64,000 bases of DNA from contig NZ_JAKEUQ010000008.1 in assembly GCF_022397955.1 (NCBI RefSeq), positions 94,994-158,993 on the forward strand. Reading direction: 5' to 3'. Position numbers and translations under genes: made by a program. The DNA is from Vibrio sp. Isolate32 (lineage in GTDB: Bacteria > Pseudomonadota > Gammaproteobacteria > Enterobacterales > Vibrionaceae). The notes below the pieces were generated by a model, which was not told the origin of the DNA, did no database searches, and was given only the letters and a program-made list of their open reading frames with translations. This document shows positions 1 to 10,421 of the stretch, one piece after another (the stretch's first letter is position 1; each line of letters starts with the position of its first letter).

Positions 1-144
1 TCTGCAGCGGAGTGTGTACCGGGTGGTCCATCTGTCGCTTGTTCATCAGCGAAAGCCATTGAGTGGGATGAGTCGTTCCAAAACTGTGTAGACCCATCAG
101 GTCGTGCGGTTCAAGCGGTTCACAACGACGCTTACAACGCGTAA
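1..144 (+). CDS. C-terminal end of an unidentified Cys-containing protein (cut by window edge)
   Basis: An open frame runs from the first base to a TAA stop and gives the last 47 residues of a protein. Three cysteines (ECVPGG, VACSSA, QNCVDP) in so short a tail suggest disulfides in an exported protein, but no family is recognisable. The tail ends in NDAYNA. A strong terminator lies 27 bases downstream, which supports this being a true gene end. No function can be given from the fragment. Confidence 0.6.
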   Translation, partial: SAAECVPGGPSVACSSAKAIEWDESFQNCVDPSGRAVQAVHNDAYNA

Positions 145-170
145 ACGCTCAGGCAAATTCGAAATACTAA

Positions 171-193
171 AAAAGGCGCATTATGCGCCTTTT
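171..193. terminator. Bidirectional intrinsic terminator between the partial gene and rfaH
   Basis: A 10-bp stem (AAAAGGCGCA paired with TGCGCCTTTT) with a TTA loop and T-runs on both sides. It serves the incoming plus-strand gene and rfaH on the minus strand. Confidence 0.85.
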
Positions 194-230
194 TGTTTTA
201 AGTCTAGATGTAATAATTCTTATCACAGAG

Positions 231-737
231 TTAAGTGTGTGCTTGTAGTGCCTCGTTTTCGATACTGACTGGCACCACCTGACTGATCATCTTCACTAAC
301 ATGATAGAACGAGCCTCACCGTCTTTCTGGTGGAAAATCGCCTCAATACCAGCAAACTGACCGCTATTAATTTTCACAACTTGACCAGGTTCGAACTCAA
401 CACAGCAATCTTCAGTTTCATTGCTGCAATACTTCTCAAGTTGTTTGAGCTCAAAAACCAAGTCACCTTGCACTTCATGTGGTAGTGCTCCAAACTTAAT
501 AAAGTCCACTGCGCCGCGCGTTGAACGAACAGTAGTAAAACTCGGCCCTTGTTCATAATCAAATCGAACAAAGACGTATGAAGGAAATAGCGGTTCTTTG
601 ACCACCTTTTCTTTCCCTCTAACCACCTTTTCGACTTCTATTTGTGGGTAAAAGCACTCTACCCCTTGATTCTCTAAGTGCTGCTGAGCGCGTTTTTGAT
701 CGCCACGCTTACAGTAGAGTAAATACCAACGTTTCAT
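231..737 (-). CDS. rfaH: Transcription antitermination protein RfaH
   Basis: RfaH is the NusG paralogue that loads on RNA polymerase at ops sites and lets it read through long operons for lipopolysaccharide, capsule and similar surface products. The 168-residue protein has the family layout: an N-terminal NGN domain (WYLLYCKRG near the start, then FPSYVFVRFD near residues 51-60) and a C-terminal KOW-type domain (FEPGQVVKINSGQFAGIEAIF, about residues 115-135). The length is close to the 162 residues of E. coli RfaH. NusG itself would be longer and lies among ribosomal genes, so RfaH is the better call. No ops element was noticed in this window, so its targets lie elsewhere. It is monocistronic and followed by a terminator. 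Confidence 0.93.
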   Translation of the reverse strand: MKRWYLLYCKRGDQKRAQQHLENQGVECFYPQIEVEKVVRGKEKVVKEPLFPSYVFVRFDYEQGPSFTTVRSTRGAVDFIKFGALPHEVQGDLVFELKQLEKYCSNETEDCCVEFEPGQVVKINSGQFAGIEAIFHQKDGEARSIMLVKMISQVVPVSIENEALQAHT

Positions 738-1239
738 TTAACTAGCCATTTTCTATTTTGTGGACATTTTACCACAAGCCTAATACGGTTTAATTGCTAT
801 TAACTAAATGAATCTTAATCGCCGTAAAATTATGCGTAGCAAAGCAATTTATCAACAAAAAATTATAGATATAAAAATAATTAAGCATTGTACAGAGTTC
901 TATTGTCGATCAAAAGGTGCGCTACTATGACTGCATATACATTCAAAAAACAAAATACAACGTTCCCTTTAAGGGGAGTAGGATACATAAAACTGATGAC
1001 TGGAGCTTTTATGATTCAAAAATATTTTTAATGAGATCATTTAACAATCAACTCAAATTTGGAAAATTAGTTTGCAGCACGAACTTTAAGGGCAACACCA
1101 CCAATAAAGAATATAATTTTCAAACACTTACAGTGAAAAAGTTATCGTTACTATAAAATACATCTATTGCAGATGTTTACCCCACTCTGTATACATAAGT
1201 GCCTATAAAATCTTTTAATAACTAAAATTAGTAAAACTT
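738..1239. other. AT-rich 502-bp spacer between divergent rfaH and the POT transporter gene
   Basis: This spacer must hold the promoters for rfaH and for the peptide transporter. It is strongly AT-rich. It contains a 79-codon GTG frame (917-1156) and a 34-codon ATG frame starting at 927, but neither has a convincing ribosome site or recognisable protein character. I see no RNA gene or clear operator. Confidence 0.5.
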
Positions 1240-2637
1240 ATGCCAAGCAATCACAACATCTTTGGCCACCCTAGAGGCCTATTTCTACTTTTCAGCACAG
1301 AGCTATGGGAACGTTTCTCCTACTACGCTATGCGTGCGATTCTTGTTTTATTCTTAACAGACACAACGATCAACGGCGGATTGGGCTGGTCGACAAAAGA
1401 CGCGCTTGACCTTTACGGTATCTACACAGGTTTAGTTTACATCACGCCTTTGATCGGTGGTTGGATTGCCGACAACTACCTAGGGCAACGTAAGTCGATT
1501 TTTATTGGTGGCGTGTTAATGGCACTTGGCCAATTTACACTAGCTCTACCAAGCGGCTTTATGGGCTTAGACCAAGTAAGTGCACTTTACCTAGGTCTAG
1601 CACTGCTTATCAGTGGTAACGGCATGTTTAAGCCAAACATCTCGACTATGGTTGGTGACCTTTACCAAGATGGTGATAACCGTCGTGATGGCGCATTTAC
1701 TATTTTCTACATGGGAATCAACTTAGGTGCACTATTAGGTGGCCTTATCTCTGGTGCTGCAGCTGAGTCGTATGGCTGGAAAGCAGGTTTCCTAGCGGCT
1801 GGTATTGGTATGCTTATTAGCCTTGTGATGCAAATAACCATGGCGCAATCATGGTTAGGTGATATTGGCCGCGAACCTGCAGCCAAGCGTGACCTAGCTC
1901 TTAAGCAATCTGCGAGAAAAGAACCACTGACCAAAAAAGAAATTGACCGCATCAAGGTTATCCTTGTTATGAGCCTGTTTACTATCGTTTTCTGGGCAGG
2001 TTTCGAACAAGCTGGTGGTCTAATGAACATCTACACGCAGCAATACACAGATCGTATGATTGGTAGTTTTGAAGTTCCTGCAGCGTGGTTTCAATCTCTG
2101 AATCCATTCTTCATTATTACTCTGGCACCTGTATTAGCCGTTCTATGGGTGAAACTGGGTAAACGCGAACCTAACTCACCGATGAAGTTTGCTTTCGCGA
2201 TGTTTTTCCTAGCTCTAGGTTTCCTATGTATGGTTGGTGCCGTTATGGAACAAGGTGGCGACACTGCGGTTAAAACATCAATGCTATGGCTAGTCGGCGC
2301 ATTCTTCTTCCACACACTGGGCGAACTGTGTCTGTCTCCTATCGGCCTATCGTTAGTCACTAAACTCGCACCGCTGCGTCTTGCTTCACTTATGATGGGA
2401 GCATGGTTCGGCTGTAACGCGATTGCAAACTACGTCGCAGGTTATGTTGGCTCTCACGTTGGTGAGTTGGGTGCACTGGCTATCTTCAGTGGTATTGCAA
2501 TTACAGCAACAATCAGCGGCATCTTACTGCTTCTTTGTGCTGGTAAGCTTGTGTCATGGATGCACGGTGTAGAGAGCAACATGACACTAGAGTCTGAACC
2601 AAAAGAAGAGCGCACTGCAGAAACTTCTGTTGCCTAA
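1240..2637 (+). CDS. Proton-dependent oligopeptide (di/tripeptide) transporter, POT/PTR2 family
   Basis: An inner-membrane MFS carrier of the POT family, which takes up di- and tripeptides with protons. The signature ExxERFxYY is present as ELWERFSYY at residues 21-29 in helix 1, the site that couples protons to peptide. The loop motif GGWIADNYLG follows helix 2-3, and a central cytoplasmic linker (about 205-235) is rich in Lys and Arg. The length of 465 residues and about 14 hydrophobic segments fit bacterial DtpA/DtpB-type proteins. Which Dtp subtype it matches cannot be settled here. The ATG has only a weak upstream ribosome site. It is monocistronic and ends at a strong hairpin. Confidence 0.9.
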   Translation: MPSNHNIFGHPRGLFLLFSTELWERFSYYAMRAILVLFLTDTTINGGLGWSTKDALDLYGIYTGLVYITPLIGGWIADNYLGQRKSIFIGGVLMALGQFTLALPSGFMGLDQVSALYLGLALLISGNGMFKPNISTMVGDLYQDGDNRRDGAFTIFYMGINLGALLGGLISGAAAESYGWKAGFLAAGIGMLISLVMQITMAQSWLGDIGREPAAKRDLALKQSARKEPLTKKEIDRIKVILVMSLFTIVFWAGFEQAGGLMNIYTQQYTDRMIGSFEVPAAWFQSLNPFFIITLAPVLAVLWVKLGKREPNSPMKFAFAMFFLALGFLCMVGAVMEQGGDTAVKTSMLWLVGAFFFHTLGELCLSPIGLSLVTKLAPLRLASLMMGAWFGCNAIANYVAGYVGSHVGELGALAIFSGIAITATISGILLLLCAGKLVSWMHGVESNMTLESEPKEERTAETSVA

Positions 2638-2683
2638 TATCTAATTTCGTCCAGTGTCTAATCGACGCTAGAATACAATCCAA

Positions 2684-2708
2684 AAGGGCTGCTCATTGAG
2701 CAGCCCTT
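2684..2708. terminator. Intrinsic terminator shared by the POT transporter and hemH
   Basis: An 11-bp perfect stem (AAGGGCTGCTC paired with GAGCAGCCCTT) around an ATT loop, lying between the two convergent genes. Confidence 0.85.
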
Positions 2709-2729
2709 CTAGTAGTTATTTAGCCAGTA

Positions 2730-3692
2730 TTAACGGTGAATCTCTACCAGTTCAGCCATCATGTCGATATGTGAATCTCTGTCGTTGAGACACATGATAT
2801 AGCTAAACTCAGAACCACCGGCTTCAATGAAAGTTTCCTTACACTGATCTGAAATCTCTTCCAGCGTTTCTAAACAGTCCACCGAGAATGCTGGAGCCAT
2901 GATATCGATTTTCTTGATCCCTTTGCTTGGCAATGATTCAAGTGTCTCATCGGTATATGGCTTTAACCACTCTTCTCGACCAAATCGAGACTGGTACGTC
3001 ATAGTGATATCGTCTGCAGATAAACCAAGCTCCTCAGCTAGTAACTTAGTTGTCGCTTCACAATGTTGAGGGTAGATATCCCCTTCATCTGCCAATCGCT
3101 TCGGAATGCCGTGGAAAGAGCAAACCAAATGATCCGCTCGGCCATTTTTCTCCCAATGGCTACGAACACTCTCAGCCAGTGCTTTAGTGTAACTAGGATG
3201 TGCGTAGTAATCGCGGATAAAACGGTAACTAGGAATAACAGGCATCTGTTTGAAGGCTTTGGTTAAACCATCAGAAACCGCAGCAGTGGTAGTGCCTGAA
3301 TACTGAGGATACAGAGGCAATACGATGATATCCTCAACGCCCTGCTCCATCAGCTGCTCAACGCCCGTTTTTAGGCTTGGGTTACCATAAGTCATCCCCA
3401 GCGCGACAGGCATCTCTAACTTCTTCTGTAGCTTATCTGCTTGTCTTTTTGAATACACAAGAAGCGGTGAGCCGTCGTCCATCCAAACCGACTGATAAAG
3501 CTTGGCTACTTTGGGTGAACGAATCGGTAAAATCACTCCGTGCAATATCGGGCACCATAGCCAGCGTGTTAGATTAACGACTCGCTTATCGTGCAAAAAT
3601 TCACTCAAAAATCGACGAACGCCAGCTGGGGTCGCAGAATCTGGCGTACCTAAGTTCACCAGTAAAACGCCCTGCTTTTTATTATTTTCCAT
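2730..3692 (-). CDS. hemH: Ferrochelatase
   Basis: Inserts Fe2+ into protoporphyrin IX, the last step of haem synthesis, at the inner face of the inner membrane. The start [15 protein letters not shown] is typical of the family. The catalytic histidine lies in CSFHGIPKR at residue 194, the same number as in E. coli, and the C-terminal DCLETLEEI carries the conserved acidic residues. At 320 residues it has the length of the E. coli enzyme. The order htpG-adk-hemH on one strand matches the enterobacterial arrangement, but here each gene seems to have its own terminator or long spacer. Confidence 0.96.
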   Translation of the reverse strand: MENNKKQGVLLVNLGTPDSATPAGVRRFLSEFLHDKRVVNLTRWLWCPILHGVILPIRSPKVAKLYQSVWMDDGSPLLVYSKRQADKLQKKLEMPVALGMTYGNPSLKTGVEQLMEQGVEDIIVLPLYPQYSGTTTAAVSDGLTKAFKQMPVIPSYRFIRDYYAHPSYTKALAESVRSHWEKNGRADHLVCSFHGIPKRLADEGDIYPQHCEATTKLLAEELGLSADDITMTYQSRFGREEWLKPYTDETLESLPSKGIKKIDIMAPAFSVDCLETLEEISDQCKETFIEAGGSEFSYIMCLNDRDSHIDMMAELVEIHR

Positions 3693-3911
3693 AGATACCT
3701 GAGACCAATATGTAATTTTGTAGAGAGTAATATACTAACCTGCTGAAGTTTAAGATCATTGCTTGTCGCTAAATGTTGAGATAATCATTTGGCGTGACAT
3801 ATAACCAACATCAACTTTAGATTATGAGCGAACTTTTCAAAGCTAATGTGCGTTGAATTGAGGGCTCCTAATTATCTTAGATTGGTATCGTACTAAAAAT
3901 TGAGACAAAAA

Positions 3912-3932
3912 AAGCGACCTTTAAGGTCGCTT
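3912..3932. terminator. Intrinsic terminator downstream of adk
   Basis: AAGCGACCTT and AAGGTCGCTT form a compact hairpin. On the minus strand it is followed by a run of seven T, as expected for the end of the adk transcript. Confidence 0.85.
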
Positions 3933-3968
3933 CCAATATATCAAATTCTAAAACTGGCTGTTAGCCAA

Positions 3969-5002
<1,034 letters not shown>

Positions 5003-6907
5003 CTAACGCTTTGTCAGCAGCTCGTTGATTGCACCCAAGAATTGTGACGGATCTTCCATAGAACCTTTCTCAGCCAGCATCGCTTGACCAAGTAGTAGCT
5101 CAACCCAACGGCCAAACGCTTGCTCATCGGCTTCGTCAGCCATTTGTTTAACAAGTGCGTGCTCTGGGTTAATTTCAAAGATGTACTTAACTTCAGGCGC
5201 AGCTTGACCCGCAGCTTCAAGAAGCTTAGCCATTTGCGTCCCCATTTCGAAGTCGTCAGTCACAACAACCGCTGGGGTTGTTGCTAGCTTGAAGGTTGTA
5301 CGAACTTCTTTAACACGGCTTCCTAGGTAAGATTGAGTACGCTCAACAACAGATTTGAACTCTTCTTCTGTCTCTTTCTGCTTCTCTTTCTCTTCTTCAC
5401 CTTCGAACTTGCTTAGGTCTAAGCCCGCTTTAGTGATCGATTGGAACTGTTTACCGTCGAAGTCAGTCAGGTAGTTCATTACGTACTCATCGATGCGATC
5501 GTACATTAGCACTACTTCAATACCTTTCGCTTTAAACTGCTCTAAGTGTGGGCTGTTCTTAGCTGATGCGTAGCTATCTGCTGTCAGGTAGTAAATCTTA
5601 TCTTGGCCTTCTTTCATGCGCTCAACGTAAGACGCTAGGCTGATAGTTTGATCAGCAGAATCGACCTCTGTAGATGCGAAACGAAGAAGACCTGCGATCT
5701 TCTCTTTGTTCGCCATGTCTTCCGCTGGGCCTTCTTTCATTACAAGGCCAAACTCTTTCCAGAATTCTAGGTACTTCTCGTTGTCATTTTTCGCCATGCG
5801 CTCAAGCATAGTAAGTACACGCTTAGTACATGCACCACGAAGAGACTGAGTTACCTTGTTATCTTGCAAGATTTCACGGGATACATTCAGTGGTAGATCG
5901 TTTGAGTCAATCAGGCCGCGTACGAAACGCATGTAAGATGGCATGAACTGTTCAGCATCATCCATGATGAATACACGTTGTACATAAAGCTTTAAGCCGC
6001 TCTTGTGGTCACGGTTCATCATGTCCCAAGGTGCTTTAGCTGGAATATAAAGTAGGCTTGTGTAGTCGTTCTTACCTTCAACCTTGTTGTGGCTCCATGT
6101 TAGTGGATCAGCAAAGTCGTGAGATACGTGCTTGTAGAACTCTTGGTACTCTTCTTTCTCGATTTCTGATTTATTACGAGTCCAAAGCGCTTGAGCTTTG
6201 TTGATTTGTTCCCAGTGCTTCTCTTCGGTGTCTTTACCTTCGTCATCTTTAACTGCAGTTAAGATAGAAACTGGGATACCGATGTGGTCAGAGTATTTAC
6301 CAATTACTTCACGTAGACGCCATTCGTTTAAGAACTCTTTACCGTCTTCACGCATATGAAGAATGATGTCTGTACCACGAGACTCTTTAGTGATGTCTTC
6401 AATGGTGTAATCACCTTCGCCCGCAGAGTGCCATTGTACGGCTTCATTGCTTGCAAGACCTGCGGCACGTGTACGAACGGTTACAGCGTCCGCAACGATG
6501 AATGCTGAGTAGAAACCAACACCAAATTGACCGATCAGCTGAGAGTCTTTGCTTTGGTCTTCAGATAACTTAGAGAAAAAGTCTGCTGTACCTGATTTCG
6601 CGATGGTACCTAAGTGTTCAATAACGTTGTCGCGGCTCATGCCGATACCGTTATCAGAAATGGTTAACGTATTCGCCTCAGCGTTAAATGACAGTTTTAC
6701 ACCTAGATCTGCATCGCCTTGGTAAAGTTCAGCATTTGATAGCGCTTGAAAACGTAGCTTGTCCGCTGCGTCAGATGCGTTAGAGATCAGCTCACGTAGA
6801 AAGATTTCTTTATTTGAATACAGTGAGTGAATCATTAGATGAAGTAGTTGTTTTACTTCAGATTGAAAGCCACGAGTCTCTTTATTTTGCGTTGCCGTTT
6901 CGCTCAT
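5003..6907 (-). CDS. htpG: Molecular chaperone HtpG (bacterial Hsp90)
   Basis: ATP-dependent cytosolic chaperone. The GHKL ATPase signatures are in the N-terminal domain: [14 protein letters not shown] around residues 39-52, DNGIGM around 80-85 and [12 protein letters not shown] around 125-136. The middle and dimerisation domains complete a 634-residue protein, the same size as E. coli HtpG. The start at 6907 is preceded by GGAG. A sigma-32-type promoter is readable about 80 bases upstream. It lies divergent to toxR, an arrangement well known from Vibrio cholerae. Confidence 0.97.
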   Translation of the reverse strand: MSETATQNKETRGFQSEVKQLLHLMIHSLYSNKEIFLRELISNASDAADKLRFQALSNAELYQGDADLGVKLSFNAEANTLTISDNGIGMSRDNVIEHLGTIAKSGTADFFSKLSEDQSKDSQLIGQFGVGFYSAFIVADAVTVRTRAAGLASNEAVQWHSAGEGDYTIEDITKESRGTDIILHMREDGKEFLNEWRLREVIGKYSDHIGIPVSILTAVKDDEGKDTEEKHWEQINKAQALWTRNKSEIEKEEYQEFYKHVSHDFADPLTWSHNKVEGKNDYTSLLYIPAKAPWDMMNRDHKSGLKLYVQRVFIMDDAEQFMPSYMRFVRGLIDSNDLPLNVSREILQDNKVTQSLRGACTKRVLTMLERMAKNDNEKYLEFWKEFGLVMKEGPAEDMANKEKIAGLLRFASTEVDSADQTISLASYVERMKEGQDKIYYLTADSYASAKNSPHLEQFKAKGIEVVLMYDRIDEYVMNYLTDFDGKQFQSITKAGLDLSKFEGEEEKEKQKETEEEFKSVVERTQSYLGSRVKEVRTTFKLATTPAVVVTDDFEMGTQMAKLLEAAGQAAPEVKYIFEINPEHALVKQMADEADEQAFGRWVELLLGQAMLAEKGSMEDPSQFLGAINELLTKR

Positions 6908-6985
6908 TTTTACTCCAAAACATCTATATATTTATGTTGAATAATCATAGGGGCGTCACATTTAATGCTACCCTTCTTTTCATTA

Positions 6986-7013
6986 ACATGAGGATGACAA
7001 ATGTAAATTCAAG
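6986..7013 (-). promoter_or_regulatory. Sigma-32 (heat-shock) promoter of htpG
   Basis: On the minus strand: CTTGAA (as GACCTTGAA), a 14-base spacer, then CCTCATGT, which differs from the heat-shock consensus CCCCATNT at one position. Transcription would start about 70-75 bases before the htpG ATG. A second weak element, CCCCTATG, lies closer to the gene but has no good -35 partner. Confidence 0.7.
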
Positions 7014-7178
7014 GTCAAAAATCATAAAAACACTGTTTTTTTGTTCGGTTTTTATTATCCTTGAGTCTGATAAATATAAAAGAACATAAAAGAAATCATG
7101 ATTTGGTGAAGAATTAACGGAACTTCACCTGAGATTTGTCTATTTCGCATCCAAAATCATCCAAAATAGAAGAATTCA

Positions 7179-8093
7179 ATGAGCAATATCGGCACAAAGT
7201 TTATTCTCGCACAGCGGTTCGTCTTCGATCCAAACAGCAACTCACTTGTTGACCAACTGAGCGACGGCGAAGTCGTACGTCTTGGCAGCAATGAAAGCCG
7301 CATTCTCCTGATGCTGTCGGAAAGACCCAATCAAGTTATCACTCGTAATGAATTACATGAGTATGTTTGGCGAGATCAAGGCTTTGAGGTCGATGATTCA
7401 AGCTTAACGCAAGCAGTATCGACCCTGAGAAAGATGCTCAAGGACTCGACTAAGTCTCCAGAATTCGTAAAAACAGTGCCTAAGCGCGGCTACCAACTCA
7501 TTGCGACGGTTGAGCGCTCAACCCCCCTTTCATCAAATGATCAGCCCGTAGCGGCTGAAATTGCAGAAAATGACGTAGAACCAAGCCTAACGTTTGCAAC
7601 AACAACACCTGTCGCAGAAGAAGTCGTTTCTGAGACAAGCACACCTGAGCCTATCTCTAAACTTCAGGAGACTAGCGCTGAGGTTGAGCTAACTAAAGCA
7701 GCAGCAGCAACTGAAGCTAAAAACAGCAACAAGTGGTTAATTCTAGGATTGCTATTTGCCGCAGTCATGATGCCAATTCTAGTACTCACTTTTACTAATC
7801 CGGCGGAATCTGAATTCCGTACATTAGCAGAAGTCGATGGTGTAAAAGTTCAGTCACCAATTAATCATCCAGATCTAACCAGCTGGCTTCCTGCTATTGA
7901 GAAGTGTGTATTACGTTACAACACCAATCACACTGGCATGCTGAAACCAACTGAAGTGATTGCGACAGGTGGGCAAACTAACAACTTAGCCCTCAACTAC
8001 ATTCACCCGCAAGAATACTCTAGCGAAAACATTACTCTAAGAATTTATGCAAACCAGTCGGATGTAGACGACATTTGTAAAGGTGGCCAGTAA
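7179..8093 (+). CDS. toxR: Transmembrane transcriptional regulator ToxR
   Basis: Membrane-bound regulator of outer-membrane porins and, in pathogenic vibrios, virulence genes. The 304-residue protein has an OmpR-type winged-helix domain (about 15-110, with SLTQAVSTLRKML and VKTVPKRGYQLI), a long variable acidic linker (112-182), one membrane helix (about 185-206) and a periplasmic domain. The periplasmic part keeps two cysteines, C243 and C300, matching the pair that forms the regulatory disulfide in V. cholerae ToxR. toxS follows at once. The linker is the least conserved part of ToxR in vibrios, so its sequence is not unusual. Confidence 0.96.
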   Translation: MSNIGTKFILAQRFVFDPNSNSLVDQLSDGEVVRLGSNESRILLMLSERPNQVITRNELHEYVWRDQGFEVDDSSLTQAVSTLRKMLKDSTKSPEFVKTVPKRGYQLIATVERSTPLSSNDQPVAAEIAENDVEPSLTFATTTPVAEEVVSETSTPEPISKLQETSAEVELTKAAAATEAKNSNKWLILGLLFAAVMMPILVLTFTNPAESEFRTLAEVDGVKVQSPINHPDLTSWLPAIEKCVLRYNTNHTGMLKPTEVIATGGQTNNLALNYIHPQEYSSENITLRIYANQSDVDDICKGGQ

Positions 8094-8094
8094 C

Positions 8095-8610
8095 ATGAAA
8101 TTAAAAGTATCGATTATCTTACTGGTTTTTTCTGCTTTTCTAAGTGGTTGGTTGTATTGGGGTAGTGACGCAAAAGTAGAGCGCTTACTCACTCAGCATG
8201 AGTGGCAATCGAAAATGGTGACTCTGATTAGCGATAACAAGCAAGCTGATTCAATCGGCCCACTTCGTAGAGTTGAACTTTCATCGAATGCGAAATACCT
8301 ACCCAATGGTACATATCTGAGAATGTCGGTGGTTAGGCTATACGGCACACAAACCGCACCGGCGAATGTCATCAACATCTCTGAAACGGGTCAGTGGGAT
8401 ATCAACGACAACTACCTACTGGTTTCGCCAACTGAATTTAAAGATGTTACATCGGCTCAGCGCCAAGACTTCTCTCAAGAGCAACTAGAGCTGATTACGC
8501 AAGTAATTAAGATGGATGCAGAGCAAAGTCGTCGCATCGATATTGTTAACCCGAAGGCACTGCTACTGACTAGCTTAAATCACGGTTCTACCGTATTGTT
8601 TTCGAACTAG
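8095..8610 (+). CDS. toxS: ToxR-stabilising periplasmic protein ToxS
   Basis: Partner of ToxR: a single N-terminal membrane anchor (about residues 5-22) and a periplasmic domain that binds the ToxR periplasmic domain and protects it from proteolysis. I use the ATG at 8095, one base after the toxR stop, giving 171 residues; a GTG start inside toxR at 8083 would only add four residues. The close spacing implies translational coupling. The operon ends at a strong terminator. Confidence 0.93.
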   Translation: MKLKVSIILLVFSAFLSGWLYWGSDAKVERLLTQHEWQSKMVTLISDNKQADSIGPLRRVELSSNAKYLPNGTYLRMSVVRLYGTQTAPANVINISETGQWDINDNYLLVSPTEFKDVTSAQRQDFSQEQLELITQVIKMDAEQSRRIDIVNPKALLLTSLNHGSTVLFSN

Positions 8611-8669
8611 CATTGAAAAGCTATTTACGACATATCGATGGATGAATACCATTCACGATAAACCTAAAG

Positions 8670-8688
8670 AAGGGGCATGAGGCCCCTT
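8670..8688 (+). terminator. Intrinsic terminator of toxRS
   Basis: A 7-bp stem (AAGGGGC paired with GCCCCTT) with an ATGAG loop, followed by further T. Confidence 0.8.
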
Positions 8689-8719
8689 TTTGTTATCTTA
8701 AACTCAAAGATAAAACTCT

Positions 8720-9475
8720 ATGGATTGGATAAACTCACTCGCTCTATTCTTTGGCTCATTAATCGCCAACACGCTTGCTTCTTTATCAGGTGGCGGTGCT
8801 GGGCTTCTACAGTTCCCACTGCTCATCTTTCTAGGACTACCCTTTTCAGTTGCACTGGCTACCCACAAAGTCGCTAGCGTCGCTCTCGGCTTAGGTGCTG
8901 CATATACCCATATCAAGGGTGGCACGTTAAGCTGGAAAGTTTGTCTCTACCTAATTTTCGTCGGCAGCATTGGAGTGGTCATTGGCGCGAATATCGTACT
9001 CATAATCCCAGATGCCATTGCACAGAAGCTGCTTGGTGCAATGATCTTAGCGCTGGGCGTTTACTCACGACTAAAGAAACAATTGGGTCAAGAAGAGCAG
9101 CTTAAAAACCGAGACATAAAAGGTTGGATAATTGGTGGGGTTGGGCTGGCACTCATAGGCATCATCAACGGTTCACTCACTGCCGGATCTGGCCTTTTAG
9201 TTACCCTATTTCTAGTTCGTTGGTTTGGTTTTACTTATAAACAAGCCATCGCGTTAACCATGATTTGCGTCGGTTTGTTCTGGAATGGCATTGGAGGTAT
9301 TGCCATTGTGCAAGCGGGTGCGCCAATATACTGGGTATGGTTACCCATATTACTGCTAAGTTCGTTTGTCGGCGGAAGCCTAGGGGCATTCCTCGCAAAC
9401 CGTTCAAGCAATCAGCTCGTCAAAACGGCTTTCGAAATATTGACGTTTGCCGTCGGCATCAAGCTATTGCTATAG
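8720..9475 (+). CDS. TauE/SafE (TSUP) family membrane exporter
   Basis: A 251-residue, highly hydrophobic protein of the TSUP family, whose members move sulfite, sulfoacetate or other small sulfur-containing or organic anions across the inner membrane. Family features are the Gly-rich start SLSGGGAGLLQFPLL and its half-repeat GIINGSLTAGSGLLVT, showing the two-fold internal repeat of the fold. The substrate cannot be told from sequence. A selenoprotein-W-like gene follows after 17 bases and is probably co-transcribed. Confidence 0.85.
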   Translation: MDWINSLALFFGSLIANTLASLSGGGAGLLQFPLLIFLGLPFSVALATHKVASVALGLGAAYTHIKGGTLSWKVCLYLIFVGSIGVVIGANIVLIIPDAIAQKLLGAMILALGVYSRLKKQLGQEEQLKNRDIKGWIIGGVGLALIGIINGSLTAGSGLLVTLFLVRWFGFTYKQAIALTMICVGLFWNGIGGIAIVQAGAPIYWVWLPILLLSSFVGGSLGAFLANRSSNQLVKTAFEILTFAVGIKLLL

Positions 9476-9492
9476 AATTTTAAAGGTTATCT

Positions 9493-9804
9493 ATGAATGC
9501 AGAGTCGAATCAAAACAGCCCAACCGTGCTGAAAGCGACAATAGCAATACACTACTGCCGTCAATGTAATTGGATGCTTCGCTCAAGTTGGTTGTGCCAG
9601 GAACTGCTTCATACCTTCAGTGAAGAGATTGAACAAGTCAGTTTACACCCAGATACCGGTGGTCGATTTGAGATCTTTTGCAATGGAATACAAATTTGGG
9701 AAAGAAAGGCGGATGGCGGCTTTCCCGAAGCGAAAGTTCTGAAGCAAAGAGTGAGAAACATCATTGCTCCAGACAGAGACCTCGGCCACGTAGATTCAAA
9801 ATAA
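9493..9804 (+). CDS. SelT/SelW/SelH (Rdx) family thioredoxin-like protein, cysteine form
   Basis: A 103-residue protein of the Rdx family, the bacterial relatives of selenoprotein W. The redox motif CRQC is at residues 22-25 right after the first beta strand (IAIHYCRQC); in selenoprotein members the second position is selenocysteine. The segment GGRFEIFCNG followed by IWERKADGGFPEAKVLKQRVR is typical of the family. Its cellular role is unknown. It seems to share a transcript with the TSUP exporter, which hints at a thiol or sulfur link, but that is inference. Confidence 0.85.
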   Translation: MNAESNQNSPTVLKATIAIHYCRQCNWMLRSSWLCQELLHTFSEEIEQVSLHPDTGGRFEIFCNGIQIWERKADGGFPEAKVLKQRVRNIIAPDRDLGHVDSK

Positions 9805-9828
9805 ACCCATTCCGGCCGATTCTATGAT

Positions 9829-10374
9829 TTAAAGCTGGCCGCTAACCAGTACGTCGCCGCCAAGGCTAATCACTTTGAAGTTGCCATTTTCATAGATGCC
9901 ATAGCTTGCTGCATGACCTTCTCGTGGGAACGTCACCGAGCTAGGGTTAAAAATGAAGATGTCATCTTGGTACTCAGCAACTGGGATGTGAGTATGGCCA
10001 TGAGCAATAATATCACCCGCTTTCAGTGCTGGTCGTTTCGTTGTGTTATATAGGTGACCGTGAGTTAAGAAGATACGTTGGCCTGACTCTAGTAACACCC
10101 ATGAGTAATCCATCATCATTGGGAAAGAGAGCAACACCTGATCGACTTCGCTGTCGCAGTTACCACGGACAGCAATGATCTCTTGGGAGAACTCGTTCAG
10201 CTTGTCTGCAACAGCAGGTGGGTTGTAACCCTCTGGAATCGGATTTCTAGGGCCATGATTCAGAATGTCACCCAGTAGGATTAAATATTGGGCACCCGAA
10301 CCTTGGTATAGCTCTAATACCTTTTCTGTTGCTGGTAGCGAACCGTGTAGGTCTGAAGCAAAAAATAATTTCAC
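9829..10374 (-). CDS. yfcE: Metallophosphodiesterase YfcE
   Basis: A 181-residue calcineurin-like phosphodiesterase; E. coli YfcE is a Mn2+-dependent enzyme active on artificial phosphodiesters. The metal-binding motifs are in order: SDLHG (D8, H10), LLGDILNHGPRN, RGNCDSE, THGHLY and AHGHTHIP. It lies 47 bases downstream of the CBS-domain gene of the DUF1538 operon on the same strand with no obvious terminator between, so it may be part of the same transcript, although yfcE also occurs without such neighbours in other bacteria. Confidence 0.93.
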   Translation of the reverse strand: MKLFFASDLHGSLPATEKVLELYQGSGAQYLILLGDILNHGPRNPIPEGYNPPAVADKLNEFSQEIIAVRGNCDSEVDQVLLSFPMMMDYSWVLLESGQRIFLTHGHLYNTTKRPALKAGDIIAHGHTHIPVAEYQDDIFIFNPSSVTFPREGHAASYGIYENGNFKVISLGGDVLVSGQL

Positions 10375-10421
10375 ACGTACTTCTCCATAAAATTTATGGG
10401 CCTATTGTACGTACCTATCGG

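Noticed and set aside
917..1156. 79-codon GTG frame upstream of the peptide transporter
   Set aside because: No ribosome site, AT-driven composition and no family likeness; an overlapping 34-codon ATG frame is no better.
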